DNA from: Anaeramoeba flamelloides
Taxonomy: Eukaryota; Metamonada; Anaeramoebidae
Reading direction: 5' to 3'
Assembly: GCA_027625915.1 (NCBI GenBank)
Contig: JANTQA010000057.1
Coordinates: 3,224,001-3,288,000, forward strand
DNA: 64,000 bases
Shown here in pieces: positions 22,162 through 33,900 of this stretch (within the stretch, counting starts at the first letter, position 1; every line of letters starts with the position of its first letter). The notes under the pieces are model-generated. The model saw only the letters and a program-made list of their open reading frames with translations, searched no databases and was not told where the DNA came from. Made by a program: the position numbers and the translations under genes.

Positions 22162-22302
22162 GTTTTGTTAAAATGGAAAATGAAAATGAAAAATTGGAAA
22201 GAAGTAACAGATGAATTAATGAAAAATTTTGTTTCAAATATGAAAAAGAGATTATATTTAGTTATTCAAATGGAAGGAGAATCGATAAATGGGGTTTATT
22301 AA
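22162..22302 (+). pseudogene. Tc1/mariner transposase relic (C-terminal end)
   Basis: The frame reads NWKEVTDELMKNFVSNMKKR, then LYLVIQMEGESINGVY and TAA. This follows the ending typical of Tc1/mariner transposases: W, then I/V, E-L/I, N-L/V, S-M, RL, VI, G and Y-stop at the right spacings. The catalytic core and the PIE-LW motif are not found upstream, where the sequence degenerates into AT-rich DNA, so only the last 45 residues survive. It is the only transposase trace of the superfamily that all the TA-flanked elements here seem to use. Confidence 0.5.
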
Positions 22303-25300
22303 TTTTTTTAAATTTTCTATTTTTTATGTTATGCTTCTTTCAAAATAAATAACAAATTTTTTTTAACTGTTTATTTTTATTTTTATTTCTTTTATTTTTA
22401 GACAGAAAAATAAATATCTCTTGGGTATAGAACTAAATATTAAAATCGAAATTTTTATATTATAATAAGTAACAGCTATTATTAAAAATATTTTTCCACA
22501 AAATTTGATTTTTAACCTCCCAATGATTTTGAAATGGAGTTTATGCTGTTGAACTAAACTTCATTTCAGTCAAATTTTCACAAATTTTGTTCAAATATTT
22601 ATTATTTTTTATAATTTACCTTTGAAGATTAGATTAAAGAAGATAAAAGTAGAATAATACAGATCAGCGGATAATTTGATATTGACCCCAAATAAAACAA
22701 AGAAATCAATAGGTTTTTTTAAAAATAGAAAAAATCAAATTCTTCATGGATATATTGAGAAAAAACATAAAGAACATTTTAATCTTTAATTGAAGACTTA
22801 AATAAAATTACAATAAGAATCAAAATGATTTCTATACAATCATTTTTACTTTATCAATAACCATTAAAATATCATATTTTTACCAATTAACTATCGATCT
22901 TACTATATAAAAAAAATTGCAAATTAATTGGATGTAAAAAAAAATTGAAAAAGAAGTGAAAATAAAAATGAAAAAATGATTTCAATTTTAAAATTACTGA
23001 AATAATTTTTTCTAATATCCATTCAAGACATTTAATCACAAGTAATTCATCCATTATACTCGGCCACTCTTTACTGAAAAATGGTTTAATTATATATAAA
23101 TATAAGTGCCTACACTACAATTTCCCTATTTTTTATTTTTTCTAATTTCCGGTAATTGACACCAAAAATAATATTAACTCTTATGTTATTATTAATTATT
23201 TAATGGGAATGGTTGGTCAATAAACAAAAAAAAAAAACCCCAAAGATAAAAAACTGAAACATTTTTTACTCGATGTGAAAACATAATTAAAAATATATTA
23301 ATTTGGAATTGAATGAAGAGTTTTTTGTTGAAATTTGAATTTTAAAAGATTAAAAAAGTTTAGATACTCAGTTTTTTGATCATAAGAGATTTTGACAAAA
23401 TATATTTGTTTTGAAAAACGAAATACCTTGAAATAATACATTTTTTCGAAAAATAAGAAGGTATTTATTTTTTTTTTTTGGAAAACTCAGATTTCAATTT
23501 CAAATTCTAAAAAATTTAACTTTATTTAGTTTAGAATAAGACTGGAAAACAGGTATTTAATTGCTATTTCTAATGTAAAAATTTATTAAAACATTAAATT
23601 CTTTCATATAAATCGGGTATTTGGTACTCATTTTCATTAATGAGATTTACTTTTTGAGATTATATATTACCAATTGTGTTTGAAAAAATACAAATATACT
23701 CTAGAAAATAAAACCTTTTGTAAATTGGATGATTGATAATAGTTAAATTTTATCTTGTTTTGGTTGAAGAAAATAACAAAAAAGAGAAACTTTAATTTCT
23801 CAACTCATAGAAATAATAGTTTAATTTAAATTTTAGGTTTTAAAAATTGTTTTTTTTTGTTGGATGTTCCACTTGGTACATTGGAAAATGAATTGTATTT
23901 TTTTTTAGAAAAAAACTTAAATGAAATTTTAATTTTTTCAAAAAAATATATGGTTTTCTGTATGTATTGGAATTTCAGAAAAAAAAAGTTAATACACACA
24001 CTCTTTTTGGGCTAATCTTTAAATATATTTGATATTAGTAACTGTAAAAAATAATAAAACGTTGAAAATCTTTTTATTTTTTATATTCTTTTTAAGTAAA
24101 AGATTATACAGATTTATTAAACCAAAATAGCGAATCAAGAATTGGTTTTAACAATATTCTAATCAAATTTATATCTTTATATGAATTAAAACAAATTCTT
24201 GAAAAAAAAAAAATTATATTTTCTATTTAGACAGATATCTTCTCATTTTTAGGTTGATGATTATTGAGTTAATTTTTGAAATGAAGAAATAAAAATATAA
24301 TAACTTTTGGAGGTGATAAATCTTATATTTCCAAGATTGGGACACTATTATTTTGAGTTTCTCATTCTTTAGATTCGGAAATAAAATTAAAAAATAAATT
24401 CCAAAAAGACAGTTTGTGAAATTAAGCAAAAAAACCAAAATTTATAGATTACCATTATATTCAAATTCTGAATTATAAATTTAATCTCAAAAATCAATCA
24501 GGAAAAATACATTGAATCTCAATACTTTTAGTTCAAATGATCTTTTGAGTTTTTTGGGATTTTTACAACAATTGTATTAAAAAGAATATTTTTGAAATTG
24601 AAATAAAAATTATCTTTTACTGTTTTATTCAAATTAAGAAAAATCAATTTTATCTCAGAGCTCAATTCGTAAACATATATTTAATCTAAAGGTTACATTA
24701 CTAAATGATATTATGTAGATCTTGGGATTTTTACAAACAATTTACAGAAACAATATCCGAGAACTTGAAATAAAAATTATCATTTATTTCTAAGAAAAGG
24801 ACTGTTTTAATTAGAAAATGAATGTAATAATATTTGTTATAGATTTTTTAGATCCCTTTGGACAATAGAACTACTCACAATATTTACTTTGATTTATAAA
24901 GTATTGTAATCTAGAAGAATCTATGTTTCTACTCACCCCTTAAATCATAATCACCTTTCACTTTAAATAACAATAATAAATTTCAAGACTGATAGCCACA
25001 GAACTTAACAATTTAATATACACCTATTCTTATTAATTCCCCTTTGTGATTAAAAATTGTTTTGGAAATGTTTTGAAAAAACATATTAAAATACCAGTAA
25101 ATTTTAAAAAAAAACATTACCAAAAAAAAAATAATTGAAAGAAGAAATTGCCTTGAAAGAATATCAACCTTCTAGCTTCTTTTTTCAATAAAACCAATAA
25201 TTTTTTAAAATTTTTATCAAAAAAAAAAATTAAATATTTAAATTTTCTTGAAAAATTACAAGTCTCCTATTTAATTTAAAAACCAGAATTAAGTTTGTAG

Positions 25301-26162
25301 TGAAATAAAAAAAGTCCTGATGCAAGAATTGGTGTTATAACTCATTTCTTTCCTTTCTTAAAATTTTATACCAATCGATTTTAAAAATCAATTATTTTAT
25401 ATCAAATAGTTTCATTAATGAAACAGTTTATTCTTCTCAGAAATATCAATTTTGGAAACCAAGATAAAAACTTTTTCAAAATATTAAAAAAAAAAAAAAG
25501 ATCCGAATTTTTACCCTCAAATTTTATTGTATCTTTTACTCCCATACGATTTTTTAACAACAATTTTATTAATTTATTTGAAAATCCAAATACAAAACCA
25601 ATTAATTTGAAGAACTTTTTAAAAAGTCAATAAAAGATCAATTTTATTTTTTTTAATTCGGAATTTGAAAAAGTTTCCAATACAAGAGTTGTGTTCAAAT
25701 CATCGGAGAACTTCGTTTTTATCTCACTTTAAATTTTTTGAAAAAGATGTTTAAAAATTTAGATCTTTTATAAAAGGTAAAACAAATATTTTTTGAATTT
25801 ATAAATCTTGAAAATCAAATTTGAGATTTCCAAAGAAAATGAAAAACTCAACCCCCTCTTCAACATTTTAATTACAAAAACAAATTAAATCGAAAAATTT
25901 AATTGATAATATTTAAACTGTGTATTTTTAGAAATTTTAAAAAAATTACCGATTTTTATCTTTTTTGAAATGGCCGAGATTTTGGTATTGCAAATAAATT
26001 AACCTTCTAAAACAATCCTGGAAAAAATTTTGGAATTTTTACACACAAAAAAATTAATTCCTCAAGTTTTATTTATTTTTTTCTTTTCTACATTTTTGTT
26101 CATTGTTTTCTTTTTTTTTTTTTTAACAAAACCATTTTTATTTTCAAAATTGAAATTAACTT

Positions 26163-27026
26163 ATGTTAAGCAACATAGAAAAACCTAACGAAATTGATTA
26201 TGTACTTACAAAAAAACTTTTACGAGAAAGAAGAGGTACAAAGAACCAATTAAGAGTTAATTATCTTATCAATTTACGACCAAAGGTCATTTGGGGAATC
26301 AACCAAAAAATTCTTGATCAGATCAACTCACCACAAGAAATCTATCTCCACTCAAACATTATGAACGAAATAAACGAGTGCGAGGAAAATATGAACACAG
26401 ACAAGACCTTTAAAATGAAAATCACTGACGATGACTTGGATTATTTCATGTTGAAGCAATACAACCTCTCGCGGATCAAATCGAAAAACGAGAACTGGAT
26501 CCTTTTTGGTTTGGAATTGCTGTACCCCTCAAATAGCAACATACTCACCCAACAAAGATCAGAAGAATTTTATCACAAACAAGAATACATTAGATTAAGA
26601 CTCACCAAACTATACCAAACAAAACCCCAATTAATCAAAGGCCTTTCTGAATCACAATTGTCAACTGAATTTAAAATCCCAATCAAGATCATTATTGACA
26701 AAAATGCAATCCACAAATTATGTACCAAAAAAATTAATAGACAAAAGGAGATTAGGAAAATTGAACGTGGCCTCATATCCTTTTTTAGAGCACGATTTAA
26801 CCTCATCAACAAAACCAATTTTAATCGCTTATATATGGTCTTTAATCAAAATTTATATACACCCTCAACAAACAACAATCGATACATTAACCAGCCAAAG
26901 CTGAAAAAAAGGAGAAGAAAAATCGTTATTACTCCCAAAATTAAGGCCAAAAAGGAACAAGACAATTTGGAATTTTTGGAATGTGAGCTTGTAAGAACGC
27001 TAATAAAATTGAAATATAGACTTTAA
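26163..27026 (+). CDS. orphan 287-aa basic protein, intact single exon
   Basis: An uninterrupted frame from MLSNIEKPNEIDYVLTKKLL to LVRTLIKLKYRL and TAA. It is not low-complexity: the first 150 residues are mixed polar and acidic (NEINECEENMNTDKTFKMKI, TDDDLDYFMLKQYN, WILFGLELLYPSNS), followed by a basic half with KKINRQKEIRKIERGLISFF and a Lys/Arg cluster KLKKRRRKIVI near the end that could be a nuclear localisation signal. I recognise no domain. The DNA is unlike its surroundings: richer in C, and strongly A/C over G/T on the coding strand, with many ACC, CCA, CTC and ATC codons. That suggests selection on the frame or a different origin. A poly-T tract precedes the ATG. The ATG at 26163 is the first in the frame. 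Confidence 0.6.
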   Translation: MLSNIEKPNEIDYVLTKKLLRERRGTKNQLRVNYLINLRPKVIWGINQKILDQINSPQEIYLHSNIMNEINECEENMNTDKTFKMKITDDDLDYFMLKQYNLSRIKSKNENWILFGLELLYPSNSNILTQQRSEEFYHKQEYIRLRLTKLYQTKPQLIKGLSESQLSTEFKIPIKIIIDKNAIHKLCTKKINRQKEIRKIERGLISFFRARFNLINKTNFNRLYMVFNQNLYTPSTNNNRYINQPKLKKRRRKIVITPKIKAKKEQDNLEFLECELVRTLIKLKYRL

Positions 27027-27340
27027 ATTCTCAAATTTGTGTTATTCTGTTTTTAATACTGAAATATAATTTGAATTATTTTTTTGTTTTTAAATCTCTT
27101 TATTTCACATCTTTCGAAATAATTCTTTTTTTGGAAATAATTTTTTTTGTCTACTTTTGAATAATTGAGAATACCCTTTAGAGTGCACAAATTCTCATCT
27201 TTATAAACAAATATCATTTGAATAAAAAAATTCAAAAACACACCATTATTTTTAAAAGATCTTTCTATATTTTAGTTTAGTTTTATAAACCAGAAAGCCA
27301 CAATTAAAAAAAGAGAAGAAAAATGAAATATTAATTTTTT

Positions 27341-27631
27341 TCAACATATCAAAATTTGTTTATTTTCATAAATTATCAATTTTTTTAGTAAGGATCCTTG
27401 TCTGATTACAATATTATTTTTCAAAGATTTTTTTTGATTTATTTTTCTTTTAAATTTTTCTTGCCTATAAAAAACTTGGATCTTGTCAGAATCCAAACTT
27501 TTTTCTAACGATGTAAATCTTTTTAAAGTACTTTCTAATGATGAGCTGTAAGATGAGCTTTGATCTCTCCCTTCATGAATAAAAAAATTTCTGAGAATTT
27601 GACAAAAAAAATCAATTAAATAAAGTAGCAA
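27341..27631 (-). CDS. possible Ser/Lys-rich coding exon
   Basis: The minus strand reads HEGRDQSSSYSSSLESTLKR and FTSLEKSLDSDKIQVFYRQE, then a Lys-rich tail ending in ENKQILIC and TAA at 27341. Use of Ser, Glu and Asp codons is more gene-like than in the flanking frames. The N-terminal part (LYLIDFFCQILRNFF) is hydrophobic and may be intron. No family recognised. Confidence 0.3.
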   Translation of the reverse strand: MLLYLIDFFCQILRNFFIHEGRDQSSSYSSSLESTLKRFTSLEKSLDSDKIQVFYRQEKFKRKINQKKSLKNNIVIRQGSLLKKLIIYENKQILIC

Positions 27632-28248
27632 TAATCTTAAAGTTGAGTTTTTATCTTGAGAATATTAATTGATTTTTATAATTGTTAGATACAACTTTTG
27701 TAAGGCTATTGTGAAAATTTTTTGATATCAAATTTTGATGTTGATATAGATTTTTAAAAGGTTCAAAAAAGGGTATAAAAATGCTCATTTGGATATATTT
27801 TTTTCAGTTAGGAGCTGATATGAAATAGAATCTTCTGAAAGAATCAAAAAATACTTTTTTTTTTTAAATGAAAATTTTTAGGATGTTTTTCAACTAATTT
27901 TTCCATGTTTATAGTCATTTTGGGCTTGGTAAATTTATTTTTTGAATGTCATTATGAATTCTTAAATATTAACTCATTTTTGTAGATTTTTTTTCAATAT
28001 AAATTTAATTATACTCGAATTCAACTTTTTAAAAAATATACACCAGCATCAAAATTTGATATCGAAAAAATATTTTAAGGTAGCTTTTGAACGACTATAT
28101 AAAATACCAAAAAATAAAGTGAATCAATATTACAAATGAACCATTTCTATTTTACTCATCAGTATTTAGAAAAATATTCAATATTTCAAAAACCTTTCAT
28201 TTAGATAAGACAAATTTTTATTTAGTGTTTCTGAAAGAGAAAATTATA

Positions 28249-28433
28249 TAAACTATTTTTCATAAATTTTGACTCACTTTATAATGTTAATGGAAGTTGT
28301 TTTGAAGGTTTATTCCAGTATTCTTTACAAAAAATATTTTCAAATTTTTGGATCAGAATCATTTTTTCTAATTTTGCAAATTTTTGTTTTGCTTTAGTTT
28401 TGCTTTTTCAAATTTTTGTTTTTCTTTTGTTTT

Positions 28434-28485
<52 letters not shown>

Positions 28486-28840
28486 TCATGTGGAAAAAAA
28501 AAGAGATCTTCGAAAAGACAAATAATCACTCAGAAAATTCAGACTTTGTAATGTCTTTGAAAATGGATTTAATTATTCATAAAAAATATTGTTGTTCAAT
28601 TTTTTTTCAGTGAAAGTTCAGTAATAAAAAATAGGTAATGCTCATTTCAAAAATTGTGACTCACTTTTTTTTAGTTTTATTTTTTTTAATTTTTAATATA
28701 TCAGGCTTTTATAGATTTAGAATGACTTAAAAGAGAATTAAAAATCATATTTAGTTATTAATTGTTCTTGAATACTAAAGGATATTTTTTTTTTTCAATT
28801 TATTATTTCAGGTGAGTCACAATTTTTGAAAAAGAGTTTA
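28249..28840. mobile_element. DNA element F, copy 2 (592 bp), inverted
   Basis: The reverse complement of 7505-8116, with the same inverted ends (TAAACTATTTTTCATAAATT and TAAACTCTTTTTCAAAAATT) and TA borders. Differences are scattered substitutions and the homopolymer, here T44 (28436-28479) against A78 in copy 1. Flanking sequence is not satellite. Confidence 0.85.
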
Positions 28841-28988
28841 TATTTAATATTTTAATATAAGCAAAATATAAAATAATCAAATATAATCCAAATGCATTTC
28901 GTTTTCAACTCCACTAAAAAAATACCTTTATTTTCTAAAAAATAAAAAGTAATATCAAACTCACTTTTAAATGTATGTTTTTTTTTAG

Positions 28989-29128
28989 CCGGTCACAGAA
29001 CATATGGAAAAGTACAAATTTGCAATGGAAATTATTCAACACATAATTTTCTTTTGAAAAGAATGGGTATCATAGATATTTATTGTAAATCGAATCAAGA
29101 CTTGAGAATATTAACAAATCAGAAGTAA
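28989..29128 (+). CDS. possible exon, unknown product
   Basis: After TTTTTTTTAG (28987-28988) the frame reads GHRTYGKVQICNGNYSTHNF, LLKRMGIIDIYCKSNQDLRI, LTNQK and then TAA; the same point offers a GTAAAT donor. Amino-acid use is varied and includes Gly, Cys, His and Arg, unlike neighbouring frames. No partner exon was identified upstream. Confidence 0.3.
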
Positions 29129-29394
29129 ATCTCATTTAAACTAAATAGTTTATTAAGAAAAATTATTGTAAAATTTGAGATTTTCATTTTTATCATTTCT
29201 AATACATTTCCAAAAATAAAATAATAAAATCTAATCTTGGACAACAATATTCTACCTTTTTAAAAATCAAACTTTATTAATAGTAAAGAAAAAAAATATT
29301 TGACATGTTAAAAATATATTACAAGATTTTTAATTGTTAATATTAGTCAAAATGTTATGTAATTGCAAAAATTTTCAATTAAACCCTTTTTTTA

Positions 29395-29450
29395 AATAAC
29401 CAAAATTTTTATGAACCAAGTAATGAACCTAGCTAAAGTTCATTGAAGTG

Positions 29451-29486
<36 letters not shown>

Positions 29487-29770
29487 ACCCAAGTAATTTT
29501 TAGATACCCAAGGTAGATCAACCTTTTTTTTTGAAGAACAATTGTGTTTTATAGAGGTTTACCTCGAGTTTGGAATAGGATGTTTTTTATTCTTATTTTT
29601 TGATTGAATTAAATACTATTTTGAACAAATCTAATTTCATTAATCATCATCATAATAAGTGGGCAAGTTATAATTTTTAAAGTTTGATTCTGAAATTCAA
29701 GAATTTGATTTTAAATATTTGAAATTACACAACAATTTTACTAATATTAACAATTAAACATATTGCACTA
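29395..29770. repeat. dispersed repeat H, copy 1
   Basis: Direct, diverged match to 63597-63950. Shared words include GGTTTAC, GAGTTTGGAA, TTTTGAACAA, TTAATCATCAT and ATAAGTGGG in the same order. No inverted ends found. A TA microsatellite (29455-29481) occupies the place of unrelated sequence in the other copy. Confidence 0.6.
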
Positions 29771-30955
29771 TATTTTTTTCACAACTAAACCCCATTTCAA
29801 TTTTTTTAACACTCAAAATACAATTTTTGAAAAAAAAAAAAACTTATTTTATCAATTCTCGAAGAAATAGTATATTAAAACCATTCACTAATTGAAATGT
29901 TAGCAATTGGTTATAAATTACAAGACCCACAGAACAAAAAAAACAAATAATAATCAACACAAATAAATTATCGGCGTGTTAAAAATTTTGGAGAGAACAA
30001 AATGAAAAAATGCTTTTTAAATTGTTAAAAATTCTATTAAGGAATGTTTTTCAATCAAATAGTTAGATACCATCAACATCATTTATTTGAGTTCTTCTAT
30101 TTCAAACAACTCAACTTTAACCTAATATCAATCGTTGGAAAAAAATTAGATTGAAAGAAAAAAGTTACATAATTCAAAAAATGAAATGAAAGCTATTAAA
30201 ACTAAAATATGAAAAAATGATTTTCCTATTTTTCAAAATTCAAAATTATTTCCAATTTGAATGAATTTATATTATTGTGATTGTTTGGACCATTCTAGGG
30301 TGGAAAATTTTGAATTTTCGTTTATATTCCATATTTACGTATAAGTATTAATTCAATTCATACCCCCCCCCCAACTTACATATGCCACTTGAATCATATT
30401 TCATTTAAATCCATATAAAAACTCAATGTATTTTCAATAAATTTCATTTTATTTTCATAAAAATTTCCTTTCAAAATAGTCTCAAATTCATATCATATTT
30501 CTTCTAATGTGGATAAACATATCCAAAAACTAAAATTAAATTAATATTTTCATAACAAAAAAATAAAAAAAAATCAATGGTTATTGTTAAATATTTTATT
30601 TTTAAAAAAATTATTCTTAAATACCAAAATTTTGTTTTAAAAAAAATATTCTTTTTTAAATTAATATTTTTTTTTAAAAATTTAAATCTAAATTTGTATT
30701 AATTTAATAAAAAAAAATTATTTTTTCTTGATTTTAAAAAATAATTTTTTATTTGATGAATTTTTAAATTAAGTTTATATTTAGTGAAACAAATTCAATT
30801 TTTTTTTTTTGATATTTAAAATAAATATTTTTATTAGATTTTTTTTTTGATAAAAAATAAAAACAAAATTATATACTGATAGATATTAGTATAAAGTTTT
30901 CTTTGTTTTTTTTTTTTTTTTTTTTTTCTTGTCAACTTATGATAAATCGAAACAT

Positions 30956-33900
30956 TTAATTCATATAAGATGAATTTTGTAAAATTCTAATACAACCACG
31001 TTCATCTGTTGTAATAATTAATATACTATCACGATAATTTTTGCGATGTTTATTTTTACTTGAACAAGTTTGATCTTTTTTAGTCTTTCCTTCATTTTTT
31101 CCTTTCTCGCCTTTTCCCTCCCGCCTTTCCCGCCTTCCATCCCCCCCATTTCCTTTTTTCCCCTTCCCCTTCCCCTTCTGTTTCTCTCCACTCTTTTGTT
31201 TCTCTCTCATATTTTCTTTCTGTTTCTTTTCACCCTTCCCTTTTTCTTTTTCGTTTTCTTTCTTTTTCTCTTCTCCCTTCCCTTTTCCATTTCCATTTTC
31301 TTTCTGTTTCTTTTCACCCTTCCCTTTTTCTTTTCCGTTTTTTTTCTTTTTCTCATTCTCTGTTTTTTTCTTTTTCTTTTTTTTCTTTTCTTTATTTTGA
31401 GAATCCCTTTTATTTAAATTTTGAATTTTTTTTGTTTCTTTATCTTCAATACCACTTGAATTATTTTCAAGGATTTTGGAAATTGGTATAGATGTGTTAT
31501 CTTCATTTTCTATTGAGCCAGTATAAATATCAAAGACTTTTTTAGGGATAAATTTTGCATTAGTAATTTTAACATTTGAAATTTTTATTTTTTCAAAATT
31601 TTCAACAACGTCATTTCTTTTTCTGTGGAATTTTTTTAATTTGGAATTTTTTTTTATAGCAAATTCATTATCTTTATTCCAAAAATAAATATTACCATCT
31701 TCTGAACCGCAAAGAATTAAATTTTCTGATTTACTATAAAAACCCAAAAAATTAAACATAATGAAAATAATAAAAAAAATAAATAAATAAAAAGAAAAAA
31801 ATCATAAAAAGATACAAAAAAAATATTTAATAAGTAAAAAATATTAATAAGAAAAGCATATTAAAAAGAAAAGCAGTGATAAATCGCAATTTTAAAACTT
31901 TAATTTTTTGATTTAGGAATTAGGAAAGTGCAGGGAAGTAAAAAAAAAGAAAAGAAAATGTTAATTACCTTAAATTTGATTTCAATGGGTTGTGTTTATT
32001 AATATGCCCTTTGTATTTTAGTTTTGGAACTTTAGAATCAATATCATATAAACGAATTCTTGAATCATTTGACGTCACAAGTATTTGTGTCTCTGAATTT
32101 AAATATTGAATGTTTGTTATTTGCTTTCCTTTTTTATTTTTGCCTCTTTTAGATTTTACGTGTAATGTTTTTTCAAAATCTAATTCATCGTTCTTAAAAT
32201 TATAAAAATAACAAAATCCATTTTCAGTGCCACAAATCAATTTTGATCCAATAGAATTAAGACATCCGGAAGTAACGCCATTCTTACAAGTGACAGAATA
32301 AATTGGTTTTTGTGAATATATATTCCATTTTAAAACTTGGTTCTGTAAATTTCCAGTATAAAAATTTTCAGGGTTTGAAGGGCTAAATTCAACAAAGGTA
32401 ACAAAATTTGAATGAAAAAACAAATTCACCTGTCCTTTTTTAATATTCCAAAGTCTAGCAGTTTTGTCCGATGACGCAGTTAAAATCAAATCAGGATCGT
32501 GCTAATTTACAAAAAAAAAAGGAAAATAATAATAATAAAAAATTAAATTAAATTTACAGGATCAGATCGATTTTGATAAGTTTTTTATTACTATGCTATT
32601 TTATTTTTTTTCTCTTCTTTTACTTATTGGAGGAACGTTTCATAAAATATATTTTATGAATATTTATCAATGGAAATAACTGGTATATCATTTCAAAAAC
32701 ATCTAAATGCAAATATTTCCCCTTAAAATTGGTTTGGGTTTACAAATGCTAGGTGTTTTGTTCTACTTATTGCTTATTCATCATTTCATCACTCATCAAT
32801 AAAAAAGAATTTATTTTTTTTTAAAATTCATTTTGGATGTTATTTTATAGTGAAATTAGGGTGATTCAAAATAATAATTTTGTTAAAGGGTTAGTCTCGA
32901 TTAATTTTTTTTTTGACCAATAACTAAATAAGGAATCCTTATCTTGAAATATGTTTAAAATTGAAAATAGACAGGTTTTTTTCAATTTTAGAACTTTGAG
33001 TTCTTGTTTTTTTAAAAAAATTTTACAATTCTGTCAAAAAAAGTGAATTTAAAAAATTTTTTTTAAAAAAAATATATTTAAACGGATGAGAATTTTTTGA
33101 TTAATTTTGGATTGAATTATTTTCTCAAAAATAATATTTATTCATATTTTGAAAAACGAAAAAATAATTTGAAAACTAGTGAATATTTTCTCTTTCATTT
33201 CTGTTCATCCAACTTGACTATAGAAAGAACTCAATTTGTTTTATCAATAATTACTTTTTTAAAAAATAGTTCTTATTCTTTTCTTTTATTTTTTTTGACT
33301 CTGACAAAAATTTTTGGAATGATAATTTGGGAATACTTAAAAAAACTTCAAATTCAACAAAAACAAAAGAGTGTAAACTCAAAAAGTAGATTCATGATTA
33401 AAAAGAATGGTACAGGAAAAGAAAGAAAATCTTTTATTTTGAGTAAAGCATATATTGCATATTTTTTTCAAATCAAACTATTTTTTCATGCAAATCCAAA
33501 AAAAACTTTTCAGGTTTATTTTTCAAACTATTTTTTGTAGGTCTTCCACAAACACAACAAGGTTTTGCTTTCTTGCTCATATTTTTTTTTTTATTTTGTA
33601 TTTTTGTGAAAAGTTGAAAAAAAGCAACTTTCAAGAAAGCGATTAAAAGGAAAAATTTTTTATTTCTATAAAAACAATAACTAAATTTAATGAATGTCAT
33701 TTATCAAGATTTCATTACTATACTAAGAAGTTTTTCACTTTGATTTCAAATTGAAGTAATTGGCAAAAAAAAATTCTAAATCTCTATTAAATTTACCTAA
33801 AAAAAATTTAATAGAGACTAGTCCCCTAAATAAATTAAAATTTAAAAATAGCTCTACATTTATTTATTTATTTATTTTTGAAGAAAGAAAAATTTTTTTC

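Larger units (their letters stand above)
20379..26162. other. 5.8-kb AT-rich spacer
   Basis: Holds MITE A copy 5 and a transposase relic (listed separately). Otherwise A/T-rich sequence without credible exons; the reading frames at 24223-24438 and 25418-25633 lack ordinary amino-acid composition and context. Confidence 0.5.
27632..30955. other. AT-rich spacer with repeats
   Basis: Contains element F copy 2, a possible exon at 28989-29128 and repeat H copy 1 (listed separately), a TA microsatellite (29455-29481) and a C11 run near 30362. No other coding signal. Confidence 0.5.

Noticed and set aside
32097-33646. 147-aa and 63-aa frames in the WDR44 intron as genes
   Set aside because: They lie within element E copy 2, and the corresponding frames are not preserved in copy 1.
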